Positions 38,630 to 49,308 are shown, counted from the first letter of the stretch. The stretch is DNA of 64,000 bases from Goodfellowiella coeruleoviolacea (GCF_024171785.1 NZ_JAMTCK010000007.1:1-64000), one strand, 5' to 3'. Notes: a model not told the origin generated them from the letters alone. Numbers and translations are program-made.

Positions 38630-39972
38630 TCCGGACCCCTCCGGCTGGTGCGCAACACGAGGACGAAGAACGGCGCGCCGGCGAACGCGGTCACCACACC
38701 GATGGGCAGTTCGGCCGGGGCGAACGCGGTTCTGGCCAGCACGTCCGCGGCGATCAGGAAGGCGGCCCCGCCGATCAGCGACAGCGGCAGCACCACCCGG
38801 TAGCTGGCGCCGGCCAGCAGCCGGACCAGGTGCGGCACGACAATGCCGACGAAGCCGATCAGGCCGCTCACCGACACCGCCGCGGCCGTGGCCAGGGACG
38901 CCGCCGCCAGCACGGCCAGCCGCACCCGGGCCGGCCGCACGCCCACCGACACGGCTTCGGCGTCGCCGAGGGCGAGCACGTCCAGCAGCCGGGCGCAGCC
39001 GCACAGCACCACCGAGGCCAGGGCCAGGTAGGGCAGCACCAGCCACACCTCCTGCCAGCCGGTGGTGCTCAGGCCGCCGAGCATCCAGGTGTAGACCTGG
39101 CGCAGCGTGTCGGCGTGCAGTTGCTGCACGAACGTCTGGATGGCGGTGAGGAACGCGGCCACGGCCACCCCGGCCAGCAGCAGCGTTGCCGTGCCCCGGC
39201 CGGCCGAGCGGCCCAGCAGCCAGGTCAGCGCCACCCCGCTGAGCGCGCCGGCGAACGCGGCCAGCGGTAGCGGACCGACCACCCAGTCCTGCGCGCTGGG
39301 CACCAGGGCCACCACCAGGGTGGCGGCCATGCCGGCGCCGGCGGCCGCGCCCAGCAGGTAGGGGTCGGCGAGCGGGTTGCGGAACACCCCCTGGAAGGCG
39401 GCGCCCGAGGCGGCCAGTGCCGCGCCGACCAGGCCGCCGAGCAGCACCCGGGGCACCCGCAGCTCCCACAGGATCGCGGCTTCCCGCTCGGACAGCGGCG
39501 AGGTGCCGCCGGTGAGCTGGGCCGCCACCTCGGCCAGCACCCGCTGCCAGCCCAGATCGGTCGCGCCGAGCAGCACCGAGCCGACGGCCACCACCAGCAG
39601 CACCGCCAGCGCCACGGCGAGGCGGCCGGCGGTCAGCCGGGTGACGTGCGCCGCGGATCGCCTGGCTCTGCCAGGCGAGAGCTGGGACGACGCGGATCGC
39701 CTGGCCTTGCCAGGCGAGAGCTGGGACAACACAGTTCGCCTGGCTTCGCCGGGCGGGGGCTGGGACGACGCAGTTCGCCTGTCCTTGCCGGGCGAGAGCT
39801 GGGATGGCGGGGTTCGCCTGGCTCTGCCGGGCGGGAGCTGGGACGGTGAGGTTTGGCCGGCTTCGCCGGGCGGGGGCTGGGACGGCGGGGTTTGGCCGGT
39901 CTGGTCGGGCTGGGGCTGTGCTGACGCCGATCGGCTGGGGTGGTCAGCCGAGGGTCGAGAAGACACGGACAC
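38626..39972 (-). CDS. btuC: Cobalamin-type ABC transporter permease with repetitive N-terminus
   Basis: A 448-residue protein as read from GTG 39972. The C-terminal 340 residues are a normal FecCD/BtuC permease (about ten helices; motifs LRVPRVLLGGLVGAALAASG, FQGVFRNPLADP, GFVGIVVPHLVR). The first 105 residues are hydrophilic, made of 13-residue repeats such as ARRTPPSQLSPGK, encoded by the tandem repeat described separately. No ATG or GTG lies close before the first helix, so some or all of the repeats may be translated. A GTG/TTG inside the array (near 39738) is an alternative start. It lies 83 bases after the binding-protein gene. Confidence 0.82.
   Translation of the reverse strand: MSVSSRPSADHPSRSASAQPQPDQTGQTPPSQPPPGEAGQTSPSQLPPGRARRTPPSQLSPGKDRRTASSQPPPGEARRTVLSQLSPGKARRSASSQLSPGRARRSAAHVTRLTAGRLAVALAVLLVVAVGSVLLGATDLGWQRVLAEVAAQLTGGTSPLSEREAAILWELRVPRVLLGGLVGAALAASGAAFQGVFRNPLADPYLLGAAAGAGMAATLVVALVPSAQDWVVGPLPLAAFAGALSGVALTWLLGRSAGRGTATLLLAGVAVAAFLTAIQTFVQQLHADTLRQVYTWMLGGLSTTGWQEVWLVLPYLALASVVLCGCARLLDVLALGDAEAVSVGVRPARVRLAVLAAASLATAAAVSVSGLIGFVGIVVPHLVRLLAGASYRVVLPLSLIGGAAFLIAADVLARTAFAPAELPIGVVTAFAGAPFFVLVLRTSRRGPE
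39656..39955. repeat. 39-bp tandem repeat array with a hairpin in each unit
   Basis: Units start at 39656, 39695, 39734, 39773, 39812, 39851, 39890 and 39929, exactly 39 bases apart; the last two are decayed. The best units contain a near-perfect hairpin, for example CGCCTGGC-TCT-GCCAGGCG in the first. The unit is a multiple of three, so the btuC frame stays open through all copies. No unique spacers occur, so this is a minisatellite, not CRISPR. Confidence 0.92.
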
Positions 39973-40055
39973 CTCATCGTTCGCGGGCAGGGATCAGGTG
40001 CGCCCGGCCGCGCGCCGCCGCTGGTGTGGTCGGGCGGCGCGCGGCCGGGTGGTGG

Positions 40056-41081
40056 TCAGCCCTGCTGTGCGGTCCTGGTCACCGCGTCGGACACCGTGCG
40101 CACCAGGTCGACCACGCGGGGGCCCCAGCGCGAGGCGATGTCGTCGTTCAGCGCCACCACACCGTTGTCGCGGACGGCGGTCACCGACTGCCAGCCGGGT
40201 CGGGCCGCCACGGCAGCGGCGTCCTGGCCGCAGCACTTGGTGTCGGCCAGGAAGACCAGGTCGGGGTTGGCGTTGATGACGTGCTCGGGGGACAGCTGCG
40301 GGTAGTCCCCGGTGCCTCCGGCCGCGTCAGCCACGTTGACCAGCCCGAACAGGCCGTAGATCTGGCCGATGAAGGTCCGCGAGGTCGCGCTGTACAGCTG
40401 CGGGTCCAACTCGTGGTAGTAGGTCAGCTGCTTGGCCGGCTTGGGCGTGTCCTTGACGATCTTGTCGATGTCCGAGCGCATGGTGCGGACCAGGTCCTCG
40501 GCCTCGGTCAGGTGGCCGGTGGCCTTGCCCAGCGCGGTGACCTCGGCGTACAGCTCGTCCAGGTTGTGCGGCGAGGGCAGCAGCAGCACCGGGACCTTGA
40601 CCTTCTCCAGGCTGGCCACCAGCTGCTCGGTGTCGTTGGAGGCGATGACCAGGTCCGGGTTGTAGCCGGTGATCGCCTCGATGTTGGGGGTGTAGCCGGA
40701 CAGGTCGGTGCGGGGTGCCTGCTCCGGGTAGTTGGACTGGTTGTCCACGGCCACCACCTGCTCGCCGGCGCCGATGGCGAACAGCGACTCGGTGCTGCTC
40801 GGGGCGAGCGAGACGATCCGCTCCGGCCGCCGCTCCACGGTGACGGCGTGGTCGGTGCCTGGCACGGTCACCTGGACCGGGAAGGCGGCGGTCTGGGCGG
40901 CGCTGCTGGCCGTCGTGCTGGTGCCGGCGCCGGGAGCGGCGTCCCGTTCCCGGTTGGCGCAGCCGGTCAGGGCGAGCACGCCGGCCAGGGACACCAGGGG
41001 CACGGTCACGGCGAGCCGGCGTGCGGTGCGGCGGGCGCCGGAACGGGGTGCGCGGCGGCGGAGGAGGTGGGGTAGCGGCAT
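40056..41081 (-). CDS. btuF: Cobalamin-type ABC transporter binding lipoprotein
   Basis: A 341-residue BtuF/FhuD-type (cluster A-II) binding protein. A basic, hydrophobic signal ends in the lipobox LALTGC (Cys about 41), followed by a Thr/Ser/Ala linker. The binding fold has ERRPERIVSLAPSSTESLFAIGAG and YNPDLVIASNDTEQL, family phrases of vitamin B12 and siderophore receptors. CGQD with a CC pair (DTKCCGQDA) is notable and matches a subgroup I associate with B12 transport. ATG 41081 is used. The riboswitch lies 95 bases upstream on the same strand. Confidence 0.88.
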   Translation of the reverse strand: MPLPHLLRRRAPRSGARRTARRLAVTVPLVSLAGVLALTGCANRERDAAPGAGTSTTASSAAQTAAFPVQVTVPGTDHAVTVERRPERIVSLAPSSTESLFAIGAGEQVVAVDNQSNYPEQAPRTDLSGYTPNIEAITGYNPDLVIASNDTEQLVASLEKVKVPVLLLPSPHNLDELYAEVTALGKATGHLTEAEDLVRTMRSDIDKIVKDTPKPAKQLTYYHELDPQLYSATSRTFIGQIYGLFGLVNVADAAGGTGDYPQLSPEHVINANPDLVFLADTKCCGQDAAAVAARPGWQSVTAVRDNGVVALNDDIASRWGPRVVDLVRTVSDAVTRTAQQG

Positions 41082-41174
41082 CGGTCCCTCGGGGCGGATC
41101 GGCCGGCGCTGGGGCGGCCTGCCCCGCAGGGCGGGTGAGGACGCGCCACTCCTGCACCGGGAGCGGAAGACGTC

Positions 41175-41345
41175 AACGCGCGGCGGGCAGGCGTCCTGGC
41201 TCGGCCCCGACCAGCCCCGGCGAGGGGTGGGGAACCATCACAGTTGCGGCACAGCGCCGGATTCGCACCGGTCTTCGCTGCCTGCGCGCGGCCGGGTCGG
41301 CACGGGCCGACCGGCAACCCGGGACCGTACCAGGTGGGCGGGACG
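41175..41345 (-). ncRNA. Cobalamin (B12) riboswitch
   Basis: Read on the minus strand, the conserved core GGTGCGAATCCGGC (ending near 41253) is followed by GCTGTGCCGCAACTGTGA (to 41238). Further on comes the B12 box AGCCAGGACGCCTGCC (41201-41186). These three elements, in this order and spacing, define the adenosylcobalamin riboswitch. The 5' limit is approximate. It should shut off expression of the downstream importer when cobalamin is plentiful. Confidence 0.92.
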
Positions 41346-41723
41346 GCATGGAGTGAGTCACAGCCGGGCACGGGCCGAACGGGGGCGACGGCCTGGCGCG
41401 AACGGCGGTGTGCGCTCGGCCACCGGGGGATGCGAGTAGTCCGAACGGAGTAGCGACACCGGATGGATGGTGGGTAGGGTTTAGCGGGCGCGGTTATCCC
41501 CGCGGTGGCCAAACGCGAGGTCCGAGCGTCGGCGGTAGTGTCGTCAACGGCGCTTCAATCGTTACATTGCAATGACTCATATCACCTTTACGAGGGTGTT
41601 TATTCGTTTCGCGACTGTTAAAGTCGCGTCAACACGCGGGCCACCGTCGTCCCGAGCCCCCACAACAGACCGGCTGTCCGACTGAGGACTCACAGCCCGA
41701 GGACGACGAGGGAGGTCTGCGCA
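41346..41723. promoter_or_regulatory. Control region upstream of gltB and of the riboswitch
   Basis: No gene is seen. The part 41540-41640 is A+T-rich (CGTTACATTGCAATGACTCATATCACC), unusual for this sequence, and is the likely gltB promoter region. TTTAGCGGG/CCCTACCC elements near 41475-41490 may serve the riboswitch transcript on the other strand. A GGGAGG ribosome site lies about ten bases before the gltB GTG. Confidence 0.45.
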
Positions 41724-44700
41724 GTGATCTTCTCCGCCATCCCCAGCCCCCAGGGGCTCTACGACCCCGCTGCTGAGCGTGATGCCTGCGGCGTGGCAAT
41801 GGTGGCCGACATCAGGGGTCGGCGGTCGCACGGCATCGTGGCCGACGCGTTGACCGCCCTGGCCAACCTCGAACACCGCGGCGCCGCCGGCGCCGAACCC
41901 ACCAGCGGTGACGGGGCCGGCATCCTGCTCCAACTGCCCGACGCGCTGCTGCGCGCCGAGGTGCCGTTCGACCTGCCCGAGCCGGACGAGGACGGGCAGC
42001 ACGCCTACGCGGCCGGTGTTGTCTTCTTGCCGGTCGAGGCCGAGCAGCGGGCCAAGGCCGTCGCACTGGTGGAACGCATCGCCACCGAGGAGGACCTGCG
42101 GGTGCTCGGCTGGCGCGACGTGCCGGTGGACCCGGACACCGCCGGCGTGGGCCCCACGGCCCGCTCGGTCATGCCGCACTTCACCATGCTGTTCGTCGCC
42201 GGCACCCCCGACGCCGACGGCCGGCTGCCGCGCGGCCTCGACCTGGACCGGCTGGCCTTCTGCCTGCGCAAGCGGGTGGAGCGGGAGAGCGTGGTCGCCG
42301 GCTGCGGCGCGTACTTCCCGTCACTGTCCGCGCGCACCCTGGTCTACAAGGGCATGCTGACCACCGGGCAGCTGCCGGTGTTCTTCCCCGACCTCACCGA
42401 CACCCGGCTGGCCAGCGCCATCGCCCTGGTGCACAGCCGGTTCTCCACCAACACCTTCCCGTCCTGGCCGCTGGCCCACCCGTTCCGGTACGTGGCGCAC
42501 AACGGCGAGATCAACACCATCCGGGGCAACCGCAACCGGATGCGGGCCAGGGAGGCGCTGCTGGACTCCGGGCTCATCCCCGGCGACCTGGCCAGGCTGT
42601 TCCCCATCTGCGACCCGGACGGCTCGGACTCGGCCTCCTTCGACGAGGTGCTGGAGCTGTTGCACCTGGGTGGTCGCAGCCTGCCGCACGCGGTGATGAT
42701 GATGATCCCCGAGGCGTGGGAGAACCACACCTCCATGGACCCCAAGCGGCGGGCGTTCTACCAGTTCCACGCCAGCCTGATGGAGCCGTGGGACGGCCCG
42801 GCGTGCGTCACCTTCACCGACGGCACCCTGGTCGGCGCGGTGCTCGACCGCAACGGGCTGCGCCCGGCGCGCTGGTGGCAGACGGCCGACGGCCGGGTGG
42901 TGCTGGCCAGTGAGACCGGCGTGCTGGACGTGCCGCCGCAGGACGTGGTGGCCAAGGGCCGCCTGCAGCCGGGCCGGATGTTCCTGGTGGACACCGAGGC
43001 CGGCCGGATCGTGGACAACGACGAGGTCAAGTCCGAGCTGGCCGGTGGCGCGCCCTACGACGAGTGGCTGCACGCCGGCCTGCTGCGGCTGGACGAGCTG
43101 CCCGACCGGGAACACGTGGTGCAGAGCCACGAGTCGGTGCTGCGCCGCCAGCTCACCTTCGGCTACACCGAGGAGGAGCTGCGCGTCCTGCTCACCCCGA
43201 TGGCGACCACGGGCGCCGAGCCGCTCGGGTCCATGGGCTCGGACACCCCGGTCGCGGCGCTGTCTCAGCGGTCCCGGTTGCTCTACGACTACTTCGTGCA
43301 GAACTTCGCCCAGGTGACCAACCCGCCGCTGGACGCGATCCGTGAGGAGATCGTCACCTCGGTGTCCCGGGTGATGGGCCCCGAGCAGAACCTGCTGGAG
43401 CCCGGCCCGGCCTCCTGCCGGCACATCGAGCTGCCGTACCCGGTCATCGACAACGACGAGCTGGCCAAGCTCATCCACATCAACGACGACGGCGACCTGC
43501 CCGGCTTCTCCTGCACCGTCCTGTCCGGACTGTATGAAGTGGACGGTGGTGGCCGGGCGCTGGCCGAGGCGATCGAGCGGGTCCGCCGGGAGGCCTCCGA
43601 GGCCATCGCCGCGGGCGCGCGCACCCTGGTGCTGTCCGACCGCGACTCCGACCACCGGATGGCGCCCATCCCGTCGCTGCTGCTGGTCTCCGCCGTGCAC
43701 CACCACCTGGTGCGCACCAAGGAGCGGCTGCGCGTGGCCCTGGTGGTGGAGAGCGGCGACGCCCGCGAGGTGCACCACATCGCGCTGCTGCTCGGCTACG
43801 GCGCCGCCGCGGTCAACCCCTACCTGGCGTTCGAAACCATCGAGGACCTGATCGCCCAGGGCGCCATCACCGGCACCGAGGCCCGCAAGGCCGTGCGCAG
43901 GTATGTGACCGCGCTGGTCAAGGGCGTGCTGAAGATCATGTCCAAGATGGGCATCTCCACGGTCGGCGCCTACACCGCCGCCCAGGTCTTCGAGGCCGTC
44001 GGCCTGTCGCACGACCTGCTCGACGAGTACTTCACCGGCACCGTGTCCAAGCTCGGCGGGGTCGACCTGGACGTGCTCGCCGAGGAGGTCGCCCTGCGGC
44101 ACCGCCGCGCCTACCCGGACAACCCCACCGACCGCGCGCACCGGCGCCTGGAGGTCGGCGGCGAGTACAGCTACCGCCGCGAGGGCGAACTGCACCTGTT
44201 CACCCCGGAGACCGTGTTCCTGCTCCAGCACGCCACCCGGACCAGGCAGGACGAGGTGTACCGGCGCTACACCGCCGAGGTGGAGCGGCTGTCCCGGCAG
44301 GGCGGCACCCTGCGCGGCCTGTTCAAGCTGCGCACCGAGGGCCGCACACCCGTGCCGATCGACGAGGTGGAGCCGGTCTCCTCGATCGTCCGGCGGTTCA
44401 ACACCGGCGCCATGTCCTACGGCTCCATCTCGGCCGAGGCGCACGAGACCCTGGCCATCGCCATGAACCGGCTCGGCGGCCGGTCCAACAGCGGCGAGGG
44501 CGGCGAGGAGCGCGAGCGGCTCTACGACGCCGAGCGCCGCTCCGCGGTCAAGCAGGTGGCCAGCGGCCGGTTCGGGGTCACCAGCGAGTACCTGGTCAAC
44601 GCCACGGACATCCAGATCAAGATGGCCCAGGGCGCCAAGCCGGGCGAGGGCGGCCAGCTGCCCGGCTACAAGGTGTACCCGTGGATCGCGCGCACCCGGC

Positions 44701-46292
44701 ACTCCACGCCGGGCGTCGGCCTGATCTCGCCGCCGCCGCACCACGACATCTACTCCATCGAGGACCTGGCCCAGCTGATCCACGACCTGAAGAACGCCAA
44801 CGAGCAGGCCAGGGTGCACGTCAAGCTGGTCAGCGAGCTGGGCGTGGGCACGGTCGCGGCCGGTGTGGCCAAGGCGCACGCCGACGTGGTGCTGATCTCC
44901 GGCCACGACGGCGGCACCGGCGCCTCGCCGGTGAACTCGCTCAAGCACGCCGGCACGCCGTGGGAGATCGGCCTGGCCGAGACCCAGCAGACGCTGCTGC
45001 TCAACGGGTTGCGGGACCGGATCACCGTGCAGGTGGACGGCGCGCTGCGCACCGGCCGGGACGTGGTCGTGGCCGCGCTGCTCGGTGCCGAGGAGTTCGG
45101 CTTCGCCACCGCGCCGCTGATCGTGGCCGGCTGCGTGATGATGCGCGTCTGCCACCTGGACACCTGTCCGGTCGGCGTGGCCACCCAGAACCCGGAGCTG
45201 CGCAAGCGCTACACCGGCTCGCCGGAGTTCGTGGTGAACTTCTTCGAGTTCATCGCCAACGAGGTGCGCGAACTGTTGGCGCAGTTGGGTTTCCGCAGCA
45301 TCGACGAGGCGGTCGGCCACGCCGAGCTGCTCAACGTGGACGACGCGGTCGAGCACTGGAAGGCCTCGGGCATGAACCTGGCGCCGGTGTTCGCGGTGCC
45401 GGAAACCCCGTACCAGACCGCCAAGCGCAAGGTCCGCGACCAGGAGCACGGGCTGGAGCACGCGCTGGACCGCACGCTCATCCAGCTGGCCGAGGGCGCG
45501 CTGGAGGACGCCCACCCGGTGCGGCTGGAACTGCCGGTGCGCAACGTCAACCGGACCGTGGGCACCCTGCTGGGCGCCGAGGTCACCCGCCGCTTCGGTG
45601 GCGCCGGCCTGCCCGACGACACCATCCACGTGACCCTGTCCGGGTCGGCCGGCCAGTCGCTGGGCGCGTTCCTGCCCCGCGGCATCACCCTGGACATGGT
45701 CGGCGACGCCAACGACTACGTGGGCAAGGGCCTGTCCGGCGGCCGGATCGTGGTCCGCCCGCACCCGGACGCCAACTTCGCGGCCGAGCGGCAGGTGATC
45801 GCCGGCAACGTGATCGGCTACGGCGCCACCAGCGGGGAGATCTTCCTGCGCGGGCTGGTGGGCGAGCGGTTCTGCGTGCGCAACTCGGGTGCGCTCGCGG
45901 TCGCCGAGGGCGTGGGCGACCACGCCTTCGAGTACATGACCGGCGGCCGGGCCGTGGTGCTCGGCCCGACCGGGCGCAACCTGGCCGCGGGCATGTCCGG
46001 TGGCATCGCCTACGTGCTGGACCTCGACCCGGCTTCGGTGAACCAGGACATGGTGGAGCTGCAGCGGCCCAGCGGTGAGGACCTGCGCTGGCTGCGCGAG
46101 GTCGTGGAGCGGCACCACCAGCTCACCGGCTCGGCCGTGGCCGCGTCGCTGCTGGGGGACTGGCCACGCCGGTCGGCCGCGTTCACCAAGGTGATGCCCG
46201 GCGACTACCAGCGGGTGTTGGAAGCGGTACGGATCGCGCGGGTCGAGGGCCGCGACGAGGACGAGGCGATCATGGAGGCGTCGCGTGGCTGA
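41724..46292 (+). CDS. gltB: Glutamate synthase large subunit
   Basis: A 1522-residue NADPH-type GOGAT alpha subunit making two glutamates from glutamine and 2-oxoglutarate. A 21-residue propeptide ends before the nucleophile Cys22 ([12 protein letters not shown]). The N-terminal glutaminase is followed by the central domain and the FMN-binding synthase domain ([34 protein letters not shown]). The [3Fe-4S] cysteines are in [15 protein letters not shown], and the C-terminal beta-helix domain (GGxIVVRP type) ends the protein. GTG 41724 is used. It overlaps gltD by 8 nt. Confidence 0.97.
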   Translation: MIFSAIPSPQGLYDPAAERDACGVAMVADIRGRRSHGIVADALTALANLEHRGAAGAEPTSGDGAGILLQLPDALLRAEVPFDLPEPDEDGQHAYAAGVVFLPVEAEQRAKAVALVERIATEEDLRVLGWRDVPVDPDTAGVGPTARSVMPHFTMLFVAGTPDADGRLPRGLDLDRLAFCLRKRVERESVVAGCGAYFPSLSARTLVYKGMLTTGQLPVFFPDLTDTRLASAIALVHSRFSTNTFPSWPLAHPFRYVAHNGEINTIRGNRNRMRAREALLDSGLIPGDLARLFPICDPDGSDSASFDEVLELLHLGGRSLPHAVMMMIPEAWENHTSMDPKRRAFYQFHASLMEPWDGPACVTFTDGTLVGAVLDRNGLRPARWWQTADGRVVLASETGVLDVPPQDVVAKGRLQPGRMFLVDTEAGRIVDNDEVKSELAGGAPYDEWLHAGLLRLDELPDREHVVQSHESVLRRQLTFGYTEEELRVLLTPMATTGAEPLGSMGSDTPVAALSQRSRLLYDYFVQNFAQVTNPPLDAIREEIVTSVSRVMGPEQNLLEPGPASCRHIELPYPVIDNDELAKLIHINDDGDLPGFSCTVLSGLYEVDGGGRALAEAIERVRREASEAIAAGARTLVLSDRDSDHRMAPIPSLLLVSAVHHHLVRTKERLRVALVVESGDAREVHHIALLLGYGAAAVNPYLAFETIEDLIAQGAITGTEARKAVRRYVTALVKGVLKIMSKMGISTVGAYTAAQVFEAVGLSHDLLDEYFTGTVSKLGGVDLDVLAEEVALRHRRAYPDNPTDRAHRRLEVGGEYSYRREGELHLFTPETVFLLQHATRTRQDEVYRRYTAEVERLSRQGGTLRGLFKLRTEGRTPVPIDEVEPVSSIVRRFNTGAMSYGSISAEAHETLAIAMNRLGGRSNSGEGGEERERLYDAERRSAVKQVASGRFGVTSEYLVNATDIQIKMAQGAKPGEGGQLPGYKVYPWIARTRHSTPGVGLISPPPHHDIYSIEDLAQLIHDLKNANEQARVHVKLVSELGVGTVAAGVAKAHADVVLISGHDGGTGASPVNSLKHAGTPWEIGLAETQQTLLLNGLRDRITVQVDGALRTGRDVVVAALLGAEEFGFATAPLIVAGCVMMRVCHLDTCPVGVATQNPELRKRYTGSPEFVVNFFEFIANEVRELLAQLGFRSIDEAVGHAELLNVDDAVEHWKASGMNLAPVFAVPETPYQTAKRKVRDQEHGLEHALDRTLIQLAEGALEDAHPVRLELPVRNVNRTVGTLLGAEVTRRFGGAGLPDDTIHVTLSGSAGQSLGAFLPRGITLDMVGDANDYVGKGLSGGRIVVRPHPDANFAAERQVIAGNVIGYGATSGEIFLRGLVGERFCVRNSGALAVAEGVGDHAFEYMTGGRAVVLGPTGRNLAAGMSGGIAYVLDLDPASVNQDMVELQRPSGEDLRWLREVVERHHQLTGSAVAASLLGDWPRRSAAFTKVMPGDYQRVLEAVRIARVEGRDEDEAIMEASRG

Positions 46293-47805
46293 CCCCACCG
46301 GTTTTCTCAAGCACACCCGGGCCGAGGCGCCCAAGCGTCCCGTCGCCGAGCGGCTGGGTGACTGGCACGAGGTCTACGCCCCGCTGGACGCGGCCGAGCG
46401 GGAGAGTCAGGTGCGCACCCAGGCCACCCGGTGCATGGACTGCGGCATCCCGTTCTGCCACTCCGGCACGGCCGGCTGCCCGCTGGGCAACCTGATCCCG
46501 GAGTGGAACGACCTGGTGCGCCGGGGCGACTGGTGGCAGGCCAGCGAGCGGCTGCACGCCACCAACAACTTCCCGGAGTTCACCGGGCGGCTGTGCCCGG
46601 CGCCCTGCGAGGCCGCCTGCGTGCTGGCGATCACCCCGGACGCCGGTGGCGCCGTGGCGATCAAGCGGGTCGAGCAGACCATCGCGGACGTGTCCTGGGA
46701 CAACGGCGCGGTCAAGCCGCGTCCGTCCACCGTGTCCTCCGGCCGCAAGGTGGCGGTGGTCGGTTCCGGCCCCGCCGGCCTGGCCGCGGCCCAGCAGCTC
46801 ACCAGGGCCGGCCACACCGTGACCGTGTACGAGCGGGACGACCGGCTCGGCGGCCTGCTGCGCTACGGCATCCCCGAGTTCAAGATGGAGAAGGCCGTCC
46901 TGGACCGCCGGCTCAACCAGCTGCGCGAGGAGGGCACCAAGTTCGTGACCGGCTGCGAGGTCGGCGGGACCAAGCCCGGTGACCTGTCCGTGGAGCAGCT
47001 GCGGGCCAACTACGACGCGGTGATCCTGGCCGTGGGCGCGCTGCGGGGCCGCGACGACCGGGAGACCCCCGGTCGGGAGCTGGCCGGCGTGCACCTGGCC
47101 ATGGAGCACCTGGTGCCGGCCAACCGGGCCTGCGAGGGCGACGGCCCCAGCCCGATCGACGCGGCCGGCAAGCACGTGGTGATCATCGGCGGTGGCGACA
47201 CCGGTGCTGACTGCCTGGGCACCGCCCACCGCCAGGGCGCGGCCAGCGTGGTGCAGCTGGACCAGTACCCGCAGCCGCCCAGCCAGCGCGACGCCGAGCG
47301 TTCGCCGTGGCCGGTGTGGCCGTGGATCCTGCGCAGCTACCCCGCGCACGAGGAGGGCGGCGAACGCAAGTTCGCGGTCGCCGTGCAGCGGTTCGTGGGT
47401 GACGAGAACGGTCACGTCAAGGCGATCGAGCTGCGTCGGGTGCGGGTGGAGAAGGACCCGGCCACCGGGCGGCGCGTGGTGGTGCCGACCTCGGAGGAGA
47501 TCGAGACGATCCCGGCCGACCTGGTGCTGCTGGCCATCGGCTTCGAGGGGGTCGAGCACATGCCGCTGCTCGACGGCCTGGGCATCGAGCTGACCAGGCG
47601 CGGCACCATCTCGTGTGGCTCGGACTGGCAGACCGAGGCGCCCGGGGTGTTCGTCTGCGGTGACGCGCACCGGGGTGCGTCGCTGGTGGTGTGGGCGATC
47701 GCCGAGGGCCGTTCGGTGGCTCGCGCGGTGGACGCGTTCCTCACCGGCTCGTCGGACCTGCCCGCCCCGGTGATCCCCAACATGCTGCCCCTCGCGGTGG
47801 TCTGA
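46285..47805 (+). CDS. gltD: Glutamate synthase small subunit
   Basis: A 506-residue FAD/NADPH flavoprotein that passes electrons to GltB. The N-terminal [4Fe-4S] cysteines are in [22 protein letters not shown] (spread over 22 positions) and [11 protein letters not shown]. The FAD site is [15 protein letters not shown], the NADPH site [12 protein letters not shown], and the C-terminal FAD segment [22 protein letters not shown] 46285 lies 8 nt inside the gltB end. A clear T-tailed terminator follows. Confidence 0.97.
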   Translation: MADPTGFLKHTRAEAPKRPVAERLGDWHEVYAPLDAAERESQVRTQATRCMDCGIPFCHSGTAGCPLGNLIPEWNDLVRRGDWWQASERLHATNNFPEFTGRLCPAPCEAACVLAITPDAGGAVAIKRVEQTIADVSWDNGAVKPRPSTVSSGRKVAVVGSGPAGLAAAQQLTRAGHTVTVYERDDRLGGLLRYGIPEFKMEKAVLDRRLNQLREEGTKFVTGCEVGGTKPGDLSVEQLRANYDAVILAVGALRGRDDRETPGRELAGVHLAMEHLVPANRACEGDGPSPIDAAGKHVVIIGGGDTGADCLGTAHRQGAASVVQLDQYPQPPSQRDAERSPWPVWPWILRSYPAHEEGGERKFAVAVQRFVGDENGHVKAIELRRVRVEKDPATGRRVVVPTSEEIETIPADLVLLAIGFEGVEHMPLLDGLGIELTRRGTISCGSDWQTEAPGVFVCGDAHRGASLVVWAIAEGRSVARAVDAFLTGSSDLPAPVIPNMLPLAVV

Positions 47806-47822
47806 GACCCCGGTGAGACCCC

Positions 47823-47865
47823 GCTGCCCGGCGCCACAACGAGGTGGCCCGGGCAGCGCCTTTTT
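47823..47865 (+). terminator. Rho-independent terminator after gltD
   Basis: GCTGCCCGG ... CCGGGCAGC forms a 9-bp perfect stem with further pairing inside. It is followed by GCC and five T, the clearest classical terminator in the window. Confidence 0.8.
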
Positions 47866-47882
47866 CCCGCCCCGCGCCACGA

Positions 47883-48278
47883 TCAGGCATCGTCCTGCGC
47901 GGACTGGACCCGCTGCTGGCGCGCGTTGGTGGCGGACCGCGGGTCGTTGGCGTGCTCCAGTTCCTGGACGTAGGCGCTGACGAGTTCGATGAACTCCTCG
48001 TGGGTCATGGACACCTCTCGCTCGTCGATGAAGAGGTTCCAGAGATGTGCGCCCTCCTCGTCGATACTCAGGGCGATGGTATTTCCGGAGAAACCCCACT
48101 CCGCACGATCCCTGAGCAGCTCGTCGTGGTTGCGCGCCTGGTTGACAGCGTCATCCAGGGTGTCACCCATGTGCTCTTCGAGGAACTGTGCGATCACGAA
48201 ATACTGATCATCTGAACCATCACCAGCCTCCTCCACTGTGACGCGACCGGCTGCGTTGCGGCCGAAGCGAAAGCGCAT
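47883..48278 (-). CDS. Putative immunity protein of the EndoU-type toxin
   Basis: A 131-residue acidic cytoplasmic protein without membrane segments. Its segment WGFSGNTIALSIDEEGAHLWNLFI and the later HEEFIELVSAYVQEL loosely resemble the YacL/UPF0231 layout, but this is weak. ATG 48278 shares one base with the TGA of the toxin frame (TGATG). A strongly acidic small protein translationally coupled right after a nuclease toxin is the usual form of an immunity gene. The gene is intact. Function is inferred from position. Confidence 0.6.
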   Translation of the reverse strand: MRFRFGRNAAGRVTVEEAGDGSDDQYFVIAQFLEEHMGDTLDDAVNQARNHDELLRDRAEWGFSGNTIALSIDEEGAHLWNLFIDEREVSMTHEEFIELVSAYVQELEHANDPRSATNARQQRVQSAQDDA

Positions 48279-49070
48279 CAGTCGCTCCCTTCCTCCTCGA
48301 TTGTTGGTTCGATCACCGGCCAGACTGTTTTCACGTCATCAAGGGTCGCCTCGTCGAACTGGGTGCCGTCGGCGATGTATCCCTGAATTCGGATGTTCCG
48401 GTAGAAACCTTCCCAGAGACGTGGATCAGTCTTTCCGTTGGCCATGACACCGTGGATGCGATTCGCAAAAGCTGCCCTGACCGGCTGAGCGACCTCGGCG
48501 CTGCTCCATTGGTCCGGAAAGAACGTGCTGTCTCGTTTGCCGTCGGGCTCACCCCTGGGGTTGGGGCCCCTGACGTCAGCTTCGTAAACACCGTTGGCTC
48601 CTTGGTTCCTGATGTTGGCGAGTTCGAAGCCGTCTGGTCCCGTTCCGCGTGGGTAGTGGTGGTGGCCGGTGAGGCGGTTTCCTCGGGGGCGTTTGCGGTT
48701 GTAGCCGCCCTGGTAGAGGTGGTGGTGGAGGTCCTGGTGGAGTGGGGTGGGGGCCGGCCAGGGCGGTTTCGGTGGGGATGGGGGTGCCGTGGCGGGTCAT
48801 GCCGAGGTTGTGGTGCAGGTAGGTCTCGATGTGGTCGTTGATGAGTGTGCAGGTGCGGGTGTTGTCGAGGGCGCGTTCGGCGAGGTCGAGGCAGTGGGCG
48901 TGGATTCGTGCCACGTCGAGGGCGTGGGCGATGGTGCCGGTGCAGGCGTGGTGGACAAGGGTGCCGGCTTCGGTGATGAGGTCGGCGACGTGGTTGAGAA
49001 GTCCGTTGATGTGGTTGGTTCCGTCGAGTGCGTGGTAGAGCGCGTTGGCGATGTCGCGGAAGGTCGCCAC
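48278..49070 (-). pseudogene. EndoU-type nuclease toxin gene, frameshifted
   Basis: The N-terminal frame from GTG 49070 (AGGGGG upstream) gives a helical domain (ATFRDIANALYHALDGTNHI and on to YLHHNLGMTRHG), perhaps for secretion or delivery. Near the G5 run at 48749-48753 the frame changes. The next frame continues QGGYNRKRPRGNRLTGHHHYP, then NGVYEADVRG, STFFPDQWSSAEV, RNIRIQGYIADG and VWPVIEP to the TGA at 48278-48280. That is the layout of bacterial EndoU RNase toxins (His-rich start, GVYEA, STFFPxxWS, VxIxGY). Removing one C from the coding-strand run restores one frame of about 263 residues. Upstream in-frame starts (for example 49127) are possible. Confidence 0.68.
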
Positions 49071-49308
49071 TGGTGATCGCCCCCTGCCGTGCCGGGTGGG
49101 TGGGAATGGCACGGCCTTCACGTTCATGCCGGGACGAGTGCCTGCCAAGACACACGATGGGGTGAGATCACGAGGTTCGCTGGCCCGCGGCGGAGTGGTG
49201 GTGGTGAGGCAACCGGAGGGGTTCCCCAGGTGTCCTTCTTCGTGATGGACACCCACAGTGCCCGCGTGCGTGCCGTGCGTGAGGCACCTGGCCCAATGGG
49301 GAGGCCCG

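Noticed and set aside
39656-39955. CRISPR-like regular repeat
   Set aside because: Units are adjacent with no unique spacers and no cas genes, so it is a tandem repeat.
42321-46334. A 1337-codon open frame on the minus strand
   Set aside because: Antisense shadow of gltB, whose own frame has every expected motif.
48331-49155. A 274-codon Arg/His/Pro-rich frame on the minus strand
   Set aside because: It is the third frame across the EndoU gene. The real protein is recovered from the other two frames joined near 48750.
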